64,000 bases of DNA. Source: Metellina segmentata (lineage: Eukaryota; Arthropoda; Arachnida; Araneae; Tetragnathidae). The translations under genes were made by a program, and so were the position numbers. The stretch covers positions 58,901,981 to 58,965,980 of the forward strand of contig OX375875.1 in the NCBI GenBank assembly GCA_947359465.1. The letters are read 5' to 3'. The notes beneath the pieces were generated by a model. That model did no database searches. It saw only the letters and a program-made list of their open reading frames with translations, and was not told where the DNA came from. Positions 36,666 through 46,927 of the stretch are shown piece after piece (position 1 is the stretch's first letter; every line of letters starts with the position of its first letter).

Positions 36666-36845
36666 AAAATGTTACCACTGATCAATATGCTTTTATATTT
36701 CCTCTTAACTCGGTTTGACGCGCAGTGCTAATTTTTTATGTATGAAGGCAAACTAGACCGAGAGACCTACTATTTGATAATAAAGATCACATACATTAAT
36801 TTACTTTTAATACATTTTGGTGGCCTCCTTACTTTGTTTCCATTT

Positions 36846-37104
36846 CTCTCAATAAAAAAAGTATACAAGTACCACTTCTATAAGTACCTCAGTTTTAGTT
36901 CATGGTTAAAAAAAATACACTGTGTTGAGAGTTTTGAGAAAAAAAAAATTTCAGATGTAAAAGGAACAAATTTTTTCTCAATAAAAAAAGTATACAAGTA
37001 CCACTTCTATAAGTACCTCAGTTTTAGTTCATGGTTAAAAAAAAATACAATGTGTTGAGAGTTTTGAGAAAAAAAAATTTCAGATGTAAAAGGAACAAAT
37101 TGCT
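36846..37104 (+). repeat. 129-bp tandem duplication, two nearly identical copies
   Basis: GTATACAAGTACCACTTCTA starts at 36861 and 36990, a 129-base step. The copies differ by one substitution (ACACTG versus ACAATG) and A-run lengths, so the event is recent. The 106-aa open frame at 36738-37058 stays open because 129 is divisible by three; it contains a 43-residue repeat and no known motif. Confidence 0.95.
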
Positions 37105-37469
37105 TTTCTAGATTTCAGAGGCGAATAAAGATTATTATCTTGTCCAAGTCTGGTAATGTAGCATTTAAAAAAGTGTTAAGATTCTGAAGCAGCATCCGCT
37201 AGTTTTTTTTTTTTTTTTACAAGATTTCAATAAACATTGACAGTCATGCTCGCTGTATGTTGAATATGTACAGCCGGTCAAAATTGTTTCCAAGCACCTC
37301 CGACTTTCCTGTTCCTGGTGTCACATAGTCAAACCCCACAAGTGTCATTGACTTATAATAATGTTTATTATAAATAAACGTGCATCTCATTTGTGCAAAT
37401 GAACTAAACATTCTATGTCCGACCTTTATCTAGAGGATGGATTTTTTTCAGTGCAAACAAAATAGCCAG
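37105..37469. other. AT-rich spacer
   Basis: A T-run lies at 37205-37219. No gene recognised. Confidence 0.5.
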
Positions 37470-37730
37470 ATGACGGAGACTTTACTTCCACTTACTTAAA
37501 TGCACTTGCATGATAGACATCTGGGTTACCTTAAAATGTGGTTAATCGCCCCCTTTTGCGGCGTTTGATGTTTTATCTAATTGGTGTTCATCAATCAACA
37601 ATCGTATATCGAATTTGGATTTTCTTTTGGCGACGTTCTGAAATAGTATTCGAAAAACAAGTAGACGTCTCTCACATAGGAAGCATTCTCCACCACAAAC
37701 ATCCAACATCCACTTACATTTAGCTTGATA
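37470..37730 (+). repeat. SINE-A 3' extension fragment
   Basis: Blocks GATGACGGAGACTTTACTTC, TACCTTAAAATGTGG, CGGCGTTTGATG, TCTAATTGGTGTTCATCAAT and AGTATTCGAAAAACAAG match 57040-57260 and 61484-61700 in order. Confidence 0.6.
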
Positions 37731-40051
37731 GAAAAACCTCTAATTTTTAGGAAGATATTCAATGGTGAGATTTGCATATAAATGTGTGCCTTGTGTAAAA
37801 GAAGGAAAATCACTTGACACGCAAAACTCATGCATTGCTATTTGAAAATGGTATCAAAATAAACATGAAGAACACTCCACAGACGTGTATAAACTAAATG
37901 TTCACTTGTTTAAAGTATACAGAATTCCAAATTTGTTGACACTTTCGACTACAGGAATGTGAATAACAAGAGGCATTCGGATACTTATCCCTCCCCCCCC
38001 CCTAATCTGTTGTACAATCACGGGGGAAAAAACGAACATTTTCTCTTCGTTCAAGCAATTTTAACAGTAGAGAAAATTCAAAGATGACGTTTACAGGAAC
38101 AAACGTCTTCAATAAATTCAAATTCATAAATTTGCGTAAGGGGTCCTATTAAATTAAGCACCGACTTCATAATTTCCAATAGACACCCCCCATTTCGTCA
38201 TGCATGCAATTACAAATCTATATAAAAATTTAATTTCAGATACAAAAATTCATGTTATTAAGTCTTATCGTTTTAAAGTTTTGAGGGCAGAAAGATTGAA
38301 GCTCTTAAAGTCAAATCAGTTATTTAGACTCTTATGGATATTTCCATAAATAATATTTTTATAGCGCTGATATTTGTACAAAGTTACTGTTAAACAACCC
38401 AAACAAAATTCACTTAATGTTTTATTTTAAAAATAGTTTTCGTATACAACAATAATTATTAAATTATTGTTTGAAAAAAATTATCGATTGGAACCTTATT
38501 ATATTGCATTTTGGTGTGAATCGATTCAGAAGGACTTTTTTTTACGGCCATGTAAAATTTCAGCTCATTCCAATAGTTAATTTTTTATCTATATCAAATT
38601 TTACTCATTATTGCGATTTTAGGGGACAACCAAAAGTTTAAAAACCATCTGACAAATTTCGGATTGTTTGCACTTGCAGAGTAAATATAATAATGTAATT
38701 CTCTCAAATCGTTTGCACTTGTGTAATAAATATAGTAGTCGAATCGCTGAAAATTACGCTTGAAATAGTGTTCATATTTAAAATTTGAATAGTAGTATAA
38801 CTACAATCTTGACATATGAATAGCGACATTTTATGTTGAGAGGATCCCTGAAATTGACACGAATTTTAGGATTGGATATCGCTGGATACAAAGGTAGTAA
38901 AGTCATGAAATTCGCTATTTAGACTAATTTAACGATGCAGAATCTTATTATGGCATCAAAACATGGTGTTTCCGTTAGAAATTGCGTTGTTTGTCGTATC
39001 AGAAATTACAATCAAAAGTTAATAAGCAAATAAGTAATTTTGAACTTTTGTACGCCAAACAACTTTATTTTCAGAATCAGTAAAGAAATTACATAAGTTT
39101 TCACTCACTTCGCATTAAAGAGTGTACATTATTTTTTCTTTTCAATAATTTAAATATAAAATACTAAGTTAAAATGGTATCAAGGAATTTGAATTTTTCA
39201 ATTGAACAGTTAGAATATTCCAATATCTTCAATCACTTCACAGGTACTTTATGCTGTTTGACAAATCTTTTGAATAGATGCAGTACATACAAATACTTGT
39301 TGTAACAAGATGACTGCTACACCATTTCAGCTGTAAAAAGATATTCCAGAAAGAATGATAATGCGAACAAATGTGTTTGACCAATGTCTACAACATTATT
39401 TCGTCTGAAAATTCGAACTTTCGATCACGTGAAAGAGATATCATTGATCTCGATTTTCGTGACGTTAACAATGTTGCATTTTTGCAGTAGACAGCGTATA
39501 CACAAAAAACATAAACAATTGTTTAAACCTAGCTCCGAAGCTATCTTCTTACAATTATTTCAAACTCAATGCCTGATAACTGCATAGCAAGCATGACAAA
39601 AATTCCATTCTTTTCAGATCATACTAGTGTTATATTTATCAGTAGCCACAAAATATTATATCAGATTACTTCCTTCAATGAAACCTCAGCGTATTTCGAG
39701 ATTAACGGTAACTAAGGAAGGTAAGGCCGTAATGAGTGATATAATTTCAATAACGGTAAAGCGTAATGGAAATCCGTTTAAAATATACATTTTTGTGTTA
39801 ATGAAAAATTGCTGTGGTCTAGCCAGAGAAAAAACTAGTATGTGACATCAGTGGTAAATGTCTCCAGATACGAAGGCTACGTGTTTAATTCACGTCCTGA
39901 TCACCAATTTGACTTCAACTGAGGGTAATGCATGGATCGAATAGCATAACTCCACATAAATTTAACGAATTTAAAGAGAAATTTTATGCGTAAAAGTATT
40001 TGCATTTACAAATGAAATCACCTAGCTATTTACAGTTAATATTTCACTCAA
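37731..40051. other. AT-rich non-coding stretch
   Basis: No gene seen. It includes a C-run of about 10 near 37992 and a small repeat of TCGTTTGCACTTG with TAAATATA (38666-38735). Two short plus-strand open frames (39384, 39627) show no motif. Confidence 0.5.
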
Positions 40052-40095
40052 AAAGGTTGATCAGTCTGATCAAATGATTAGACTGATCAACCTTT
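40052..40095. repeat. perfect 16-bp hairpin
   Basis: AAAGGTTGATCAGTCT (40052-40067) and its exact reverse complement (40080-40095) are separated by 12 bases. The perfection is unusual in otherwise unstructured AT-rich DNA. It is not followed by a T-run and no gene adjoins it. Confidence 0.85.
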
Positions 40096-41374
40096 CATCC
40101 GACCATCAGAGTGAGTGAAGTACTGACTTTTGCGAATCTATACTTTAAATGAAGTAGTATAGTGACGTTGAATGTGATAAATTCTTATTTACATACTTTT
40201 ACAAATAAAATTGAAAAAGTATGGAATACTTTTGAGATATTAAAATAAAATAACAATTATTACATGTATTTACAACTTTTTAAATTGATCATTTACAAAG
40301 GAAATAAAATGTGAAGATTATCATTATTTTGTTTTTTCATTGACCTAACCCCCCATATCATCTTTCTTATCTACAAACTACGCCAACACTTCAAAAGTGA
40401 GAAAATGAAAAGTGAGTTTCAGGAGATTTGAATATTTATTTAAAGTTAATCTCAAGTTCGTAATCGCATTTTTTGGCAAAAGAACCAATTAGAAATGATT
40501 TATCAACAGAGATGTTTCACTTTTTCACGCTTACGTAATATTTTTTTAAAACTAATCCAATGACGAAATCCTAGATAAACAATAAGGGACACTTCGAATT
40601 TCTAATAATATCTTTCAAACTTTTGGCTCCTCCGAAATACAATCCTGGCTATACGGAAGAGTAATACTCCTTCTAAGCGTAATAGGGCAAATATAAATTT
40701 CCATGAAAACTATTGCAATTTTTGGTGACTCTTCATATTTTGCAAACTAAAATTGTGCTTCCTGAAGTTTTTGTTTTTTCTGTGTACTAATGTAATGATT
40801 GCAACAACGTAAAAGTGCTGAATCATTACTCGTCAGGTTATACTTTTCATTTTCAAAATCATTGGCTATAATAAGCTATCCGTTATTAGCAACTAGATCA
40901 TGATAATCTACAACTGAGGATTTCTTCTCCTTGTAATTCTTATGTTAATTATTTTACGTACCTTTTCTTTTGTGTAACACATCTAACATATGATTTTTAA
41001 ATTGTCCACAGTTATTAACGACGAAAATTTATAAAAAAGAGTATTTAAATAAACAAATTAAAGACAACTGAAATTTTTTATCTCCTCAGAGAACTCCACT
41101 TGCGATTTCTAGTTCCATGATTTTTCAGTCTCAAAAATAAAACTCATTGTTTCTGACATCGGACAAGCATGGACATGCACACAATAATCGCAGCGCTGAA
41201 GCAGTCTTGTTCTGGTCTCTGTTTAAAACACTGCAAATACTTGTTTAAAATGTATGACAACAAATCTATCGGAGGTTACAATGGACGAATATTAACTGTA
41301 ATTAATACTGAGTTACTCTTTAAAGAAATTGAAGATTGTTATTGATGGACCAATTACTCCCAACAATTCATCGT
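40096..41374. other. AT-rich non-coding stretch
   Basis: No gene or element recognised. Confidence 0.5.
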
Positions 41375-41490
41375 GGTCCATATATAAAATTACGTGGTGT
41401 TGTCCTCGAATCTTTCCCTTAGGAGATTGATCCCGGATCGTCGTCAATAGCCCGTTGTGTTGCTCTAGTATAATGTTAATTAAAATTATC
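41375..41490 (+). repeat. SINE-A 3' fragment
   Basis: AAATTACGTGGTGTTGTCCT, GGAGATTGATCCCGGATCG and TCAATAGCCCGTTGTGTTGC correspond to the end of SINE-A. The head is missing. Confidence 0.65.
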
Positions 41491-41545
41491 TTACCTTTAA
41501 TCCAACAATTCGTCAAAACTACATTTTTTTATTCGGTAATACTGG

Positions 41546-41600
41546 TTGGTTGATTTAGGTTTTATGGCGCAAGGTCCAGAAATGGACAATCTGCGCCAAA
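41546..41600 (+). repeat. dispersed hairpin repeat, copy 2
   Basis: TTGGTTGATTTAGGTTTTAT precedes the inverted-repeat core at 41566-41597: GGCGCAAG, GTCCA, GAAA, TGGAC, AAT, CTGCGCC. Relative to the copies at 19.6 and 60.3 kb, the inner stem has a paired change (G to T on one arm, C to A on the other) that keeps pairing. Confidence 0.65.
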
Positions 41601-41974
41601 CGCCGGATAAGATAATAAAATCATTGTAGGTGTAAAAATGTTAAAAATCAGTAAAAAAAGATTCCAGCGCAAAATTTTATTTTTCGCGATAAAATATTTT
41701 GAAAAAAGTCAATAATATGAGATTTAAATGCAGAGTTAAAATACGTTGAACAACATATGGAAGATAAATTAATAAAAAATATAATGTTAAATAGTAAGAG
41801 TATGAGTTATGTAGTTAAAAGTTATCATGGGAAAATATGATATCGCATGTAAAAAGTCAATGGCATTTAAGGACGGAAAAATATTTGAATGTGTGTGTGT
41901 GTGTGTGGGGATTTTCACCCATCAAATCATCCAAGTTCAAAATTGAACGATTAAAAAATCTGTTGCGATGAGAG
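41601..41974. other. AT-rich spacer with (GT)n
   Basis: A GT microsatellite lies at about 41889-41908. Otherwise nothing recognised. Confidence 0.55.
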
Positions 41975-41997
41975 TTAAAAAAAGGGCATGCAATCAA

Positions 41998-42187
41998 AAT
42001 GAGGTGAACACTTAAAGGTACGACACACACAGGGTCGGTAATACTGGAAAAACATTGCAGGGTGGTCACATAAATCTTCAAATAACTTGTAAAACTGCCC
42101 TTTCAATAATATTTGACTTGTTATTGGATGTACCCACGAACGATACTTTCGTCGTTTATTACTTCCCGAAAAAAAGCGATCACACAA
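41998..42187 (-). pseudogene. N-terminal fragment of a PIF/Harbinger-type transposase
   Basis: The minus-strand frame begins MCDRFFSGSNKRRKYRS and has WVHPITSQ, then a run ending LFEDLCDHPAMFFQYYR. This is the conserved N-terminal block of Harbinger/HARBI1-like nucleases (a W-V-H-P-I motif, then a segment ending FF-Y-R). After YYR the frame leaves the family and enters ACACACAC-containing DNA, so the DDE nuclease domain is absent. The remnant lies within a ~245-bp segment whose ends read AGGTACGACACACACAG and, in inverse, AGGTGCACACACAGCG. These may be the element's termini, making it an internally deleted Harbinger derivative. Confidence 0.55.
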
Positions 42188-42257
42188 GAAGTTTCAGTGA
42201 CATCCATTGGAAAACTGTTCTAATCCAGCGATTAATCTATCGCTGTGTGTGCACCTT
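42014..42257 (-). mobile_element. possible internally deleted Harbinger derivative
   Basis: The two ends share an imperfect inverted motif (AGGTACGACACACACAGGG and AGGTGCACACACAGCGA). Sub-terminal CAGCGAT...ATCGCTG palindromes lie at the right end. A 3-bp target duplication could not be shown. Confidence 0.35.
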
Positions 42258-42489
42258 GTAGATTTTCTGAGACAGCGATTTTTTGGTCGTCGTGACAAGA
42301 AATCGCAAGTGGATGCCTATGTATCAATTCTAAAGCGCCTTAGCATCATTTCTAGCTAATCGTTTTTCATGAATTTGTATTTGCTTTTGATATTTCTCGA
42401 CGTGTTTAATGTGTTCTTGTGATCCAAGAAAATCCAATACATTTTGGACTAAAACGGCATATATATAATATATATAAAAATATATATAT

Positions 42490-43153
42490 ATATTCCTGCA
42501 CAAATATACATCATTTGACCAATCCACACCAAATTCGGTACACTTATACTTTAGATCACTGCGCAAAAAAAAAGCTATTACTTTCCTGTCTTTAGACCAA
42601 TCTGTAGCACTTACGACCATGAAAATTGGCACACAGGTAGTCCTAACAGTGCCTCTCGAAGCCCCAATTTTAAAATCTAAAGTTTATTTTCTTGCAATAA
42701 TTGAATATTGACAAGGAAACACGTTCTACAGGAAACTTAACACAGGGAAATGTAGCAATCATATTTGAGCATTACTAATTTTCATAAATAATTATCGTCT
42801 TTATCAATATTTTACTAATATATTTTATGAATTGCTTTATTTCAGTTCGGGAAGTCGAAATTCGACACTTTGCACATCTTTCGTTTTCAGAATTCTGCAT
42901 TTTTTCATCGGAATTTTGTTTGTTTGTATATGTCTTACTCTTTTGCATATTGCAAAATATTATTCAAGAATAAATGTATATATTTGCGTCCATAGTAAAT
43001 TTTAGAAGCTATGGAAATGAAAAAGTTAAAAAGTATATTCCGTGCAACTTAAAGGATTGCATTTTTCTATGTAAGAAAAAAGATTATTCTAATTCATTTT
43101 TCAATCAACATTTAGCCATTTGAACCCGAGCAACGCAGGTGTTATTCAGCTAG
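42490..43153 (+). mobile_element. Helitron-like non-autonomous element, copy 2
   Basis: CCACACCAAATTCGGTACAC, GACCATGAAAATTGGCACAC and ACACGTTCTACAGG are as in copy 1. It carries about 330 extra internal bases that also occur, inverted, at 57389-57760 (e.g. GAAGTCGAAATTCGACACTT). It ends GAACCCGAGCAACGC ... TTCAGCTAG at 43150-43153. The 100-aa minus-strand open frame starting here is antisense and runs out of the element. Confidence 0.6.
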
Positions 43154-43917
43154 GCTGAATAAAATTAGAATGGTAAGTTCGTCGGGTTTGAAATTAAATC
43201 TTCCAACAACGAGAAATTCTAATGAAACAAAGTAAATGTCAAAGCCTTCGAAGTACAATAAATTTTCTTAATAAAAAAAAATAGGCGTAAAAAGTCCTCT
43301 AATCACACCGGAAACGTACACAGATACCGATGCGGTTGAAGGAAGCGTCTGTTTGAATTTGGCGTGATATTTTTTCTGCTACAAATTCTTTTCAAATGAC
43401 ATTACTTCCTGTCTGGGCTTATTGTCTCACAACCTTTTACGTTTCGATGCCATTCAGTACAAAAAATCTTTTTATTGTTATTCTGATGTTTTTTTAAGCC
43501 ATCGCATGTAACTTTGAAATGGTAGCAACTTCAGTGTTTTGAGAGTAGCGAGAACCATAATATTCAGACTTTTTTCAAGCACAGCGTTTCTAAATCATGA
43601 CCCGCATAACACTGGTGTTAAGAGAGCGAATTTTTACCTGTCTCCAAGAGTCCAGTTTCTACAGATCCCTTCGTTTTAACGTATTTCGTTTAACACAATA
43701 AAAGAATTGTCTGTTTTCGTAGGAGCTTCATTTGGTTAGCGCATTTGTAATACGCGCAAGAAACACGTTTCTCGACAGAAATACTACCTTCACCTTCGCT
43801 TAGCTTGGCAGAAAATGCCTCTCCTAAAAGTTTAACTCTTTAATTAATAAATATCAGAATACATTTTTGCATTGATATTCTCTGGTAATTTGGGTTTTTT
43901 TTTTTTTTCAATTAGCA
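43154..43917. other. non-coding stretch
   Basis: No gene. Around 43786-43830, CTTAGCTTGGCAGAAAATGC resembles the far 3' extension of SINE-A. A T-run lies at 43895-43909. Confidence 0.45.
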
Positions 43918-44222
43918 TCGTGCTAAAGATGTCGGGCTATTGACGGGCACCCGGGATCAATCCCCCAAGTGAAAGATCCGATTACAATATCAAGTAATTT
44001 TGAACCACGGTCAGATGACGAGGCAACACCTGAGCTAGCACTCCACTCTCCAAACTTCCACACAAACCCAACGTGAGGACTTTCGGCCACGACATATTAA
44101 AGATGCATCAGCCGCCTCTTCACCATACGCTTACAAACATCCATACACTGATCCGGATTCGAACCAGGAACCTTACTATCTAGATTCGAACACCTTAACC
44201 ACCACACTGGTTGGTCGGCTGG
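43918..44222 (-). repeat. SINE-A, near full length, inverted
   Basis: Read on the minus strand it starts CCGACCAACCAGTGTGGTGG with GTGGTGGTTAAGGTG (A-box region) and CCTGGTTCGAATCC (B box). The body follows: CCTCACGTTGGGTTTGTGTG, CTAGCTCAGGTGTTGCCTCG, ATCTGACCGTGGTTCAAAAT and the end GATTGATCCCGGGTGCCCG. The 56.9-kb copy has the most similar head. Confidence 0.85.
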
Positions 44223-45679
44223 TATTCTCTGGATGCATATATTCTAGTAAGAATGTTATAAATAGTGATTATTATAGTAACAGTTCTAACTGTGACTGCT
44301 GCTGAATAATATATGTGTTTCTAAACAATGATATTGATTCTAAACTGTGACTGAATCTGATTGGTTGATTGTAAAGTATCTCCAAGCCCCAGTGGTCGAC
44401 AAACTGCGGCTCTTTAGCCAATTGAGTGTGGCTGTGCCACCGAATCGATTTCGACTAAATCCATGTAAAATGTAAATATCCCACCGGTGATGCGAGGTTG
44501 AAAGCAGTTCAGAAACTTCAGAAGATTCATGAAAAATCAAGTTTTATATTTAATTATTGAGTGGAATCTTCCAACAGGGTCATTCCACGTGAAATAAGCA
44601 AAAATCGGGAAAAACCTATGGCAGTATCGTTATGGATTTTATTGAAATTTGATACAAGGATTCAGTTTATGGATAAATAACGATATACAAAATATTTAGG
44701 TTCAAAATTAAATATTTTCGAAGTTTGAGGCATTTTAAGGATTTATAACTTTGAAGAGCAATTGTTAGATCGCTTAATGTTGCATGTTTGAAGTTATGTT
44801 TCTCAAAAACAACATAACGTAGACAAACATGTTTTACATTTTTACAATCTGTATAAAACGTTATTTTTGTCACTTGGGCAACAACAGTTTTAAACATCAT
44901 ATTTAAACTAAAATTTAGTTACAAAAAATGTAAAATTGTCTTCTTTGACAGAATTAAAAACATCTAAGGGCTAAAAGAATTTTAAGACATCCTTTAGATT
45001 CATGCCAGTTACAGTGCTAGGTATGATAATTTACTAATATAGTTTGGAGGTCGCATTTTAATTCTTTCATCTTCAAAACAGCTAACGAAAATAACAAAAT
45101 GACAATTTTCTACTCTAAACAGGTATAAGAAATCAAATGAAGGACAGCTCTGATAAAACCGACATTTCACAGGAATACAGTTTAATATGTTTATTACTCG
45201 TAAAAAAATAATTCGGGATTGTAATCTGAGTCTTAAAGTAACAATAATAAAATCAAAATTGCACTTGCTTCCCAGTCTATGCATATTACGAGAACTTCAA
45301 TGATAACAATGAAATTAAATACAGATAATGAAACCCTATATCAACAAAGAAATACCAAATCATTTTTAACTTAAAAAGTGAACTATAAAAACCGAAAAAA
45401 TCGGTGTCAAAACAAGCTTAAAAATTTCAACTTAGTATCATAGACATTATGACTTTTAACTTATTACCTTTTCAAATTCACTATGTGCTAAAACTTCCAT
45501 GTTAAATTTTGCATCTACATTTGAAACGTGGTTATTTTGTGCTGCCGATTTCTTTTTAAACTCTACTTCTTTTGCTGGTGATTGTGATAAATATGAAACA
45601 CGTATTTGTGACGTACAATTTGGAATATGAATTTAGCAATGATAGTGACGCATTCCCGTAATGGCCGACACTTCATTAA

Positions 45680-46927
45680 CCCCTTGCCTGTGACGCCCGA
45701 ACTCAGTTCGGGCAACGCAAATGCGCCAATTTTGGAATGAATGACATGAGTTCGGGCAAGAGAAAAATCGGTGCTTCAATTCCGTGAAGCCTGAACTCAG
45801 TTTGTCAAATGCATATGTAATTTACCATTGGCGATAATTTTGGCATAATAGATGGCGATAATTTCCACCTTACAGACTATCCCATTGCCAGAAAACGTGG
45901 AAATAAATACTACGTAAAGATATTTTTCCATCTTCTGGACCAAGCACTTTGGAATTCCTTTATTATTTATCAGTCGCCAGGCGGTGGAAAATGTAATATG
46001 GACTGTAAAGAATCATCGAGTCCAAGAATGTCTTTTTGTGATTTATTTTCGGACATCAAACGAACAGTACAAACGGTACAACAACGCAACAAATAATAAT
46101 ATTACGCTGAAATACATAAATTCAAGTTTCTAGAACAGGGAGGGAGCTCATCAAGAAAGCTCACACCCGAAGCCGTGCCATTCAGGAAGTCTTTGAAATT
46201 GTTTTGAATCACATTACTTTACGAACGATCACGTAGTCTCGCCGAGAGTGTCAGCAAGAAGCTCCACTCTCAACAACACCCACGTGGTACATTCCTATTC
46301 TCAACATGGACTACAGAATCTCAATTGTGGAACAAATTATAGAAGATAATAAGCCATACATTAAGCCGACAGGACCAGGGCGTCCTAATATGAACTTGTT
46401 GCGACTTACGGGTCGACACTTTCCTGAACACATTCCACCAACGGAGAAAAAGACTACTCCAACCAGACGGTGTTTCCTTTGTTGTCGTAAAACTGATGAA
46501 ATGGGAAAGATGATAGGACGTGAGAGTTGAGTTTATTGTAAAGACTGTGATGTAGGCTTGTGTGCTGTGCCATATTTTCGTATATACCATACTATAAAGG
46601 ATTTGTGAGATTCAAAGGAATCTGAGAAACATGGAATTCATGACAGTATGATATAAATGAAATATTGTTGTATTAGTTTATTATATTTATCTTGAAAATT
46701 ATGTCATTTGATTTATTTTGCTATAATTTGAGCAAAAATTACTGTAATCCATTAATATTTCCCATATATGTGAAAATATTGAATATAGTAGTTATTTCGA
46801 TTTAAAAAAAAATTCCAAAAATAATCTGTTTTTAACTTTTTGATGATAATAACGAACAAAATTAAAGAGAGAAAAAAAATTTCCATTTTTGGCACGTTTT
46901 TTTCAAATATATTCCACAGGCAAGAGG
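45680..46927 (+). mobile_element. piggyBac-type element at a TTAA target, internally deleted
   Basis: The element is flanked by TTAA on both sides (45676-45679 and 46928-46931). Ends read CCCCTTGCCTGTG and, in inverse, CCTCTTGCCTGTG. Sub-terminal copies of a GAACTCAGTTCGGGC-type motif lie within the first 120 bases of the left end. At 1248 bp it is about half the length of an autonomous piggyBac element. It sits inside the 3.44-kb transposon, so it is the youngest layer. Confidence 0.9.
45899..46608 (+). pseudogene. piggyBac transposase, C-terminal remnant
   Basis: At 45908 the frame reads YYVKIFFHLLDQALWNSFII, the conserved segment near the end of the catalytic domain. After a degraded gap, 46306-46608 carries LRLTGRHFPEHIPPTEKKT, TRRCFLCCRKTDEMGK and, after a TGA, YCKDCDVGLCAVPYF with IYHTIKDL before the final TGA. 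The Cys spacing (CFLCC...CKDCDVGLC) is the C-terminal cysteine-rich finger typical of PiggyBac transposases. The catalytic aspartates lie in the deleted N-terminal part. The ATG at 46306 is internal to the family, not a true start. Confidence 0.85.

Noticed and set aside
36738..37058. 106-aa protein with a 43-residue repeat
   Set aside because: It is the translation of the recent 129-bp tandem duplication; composition is Lys/Tyr/Phe-rich as expected from AT-rich DNA.
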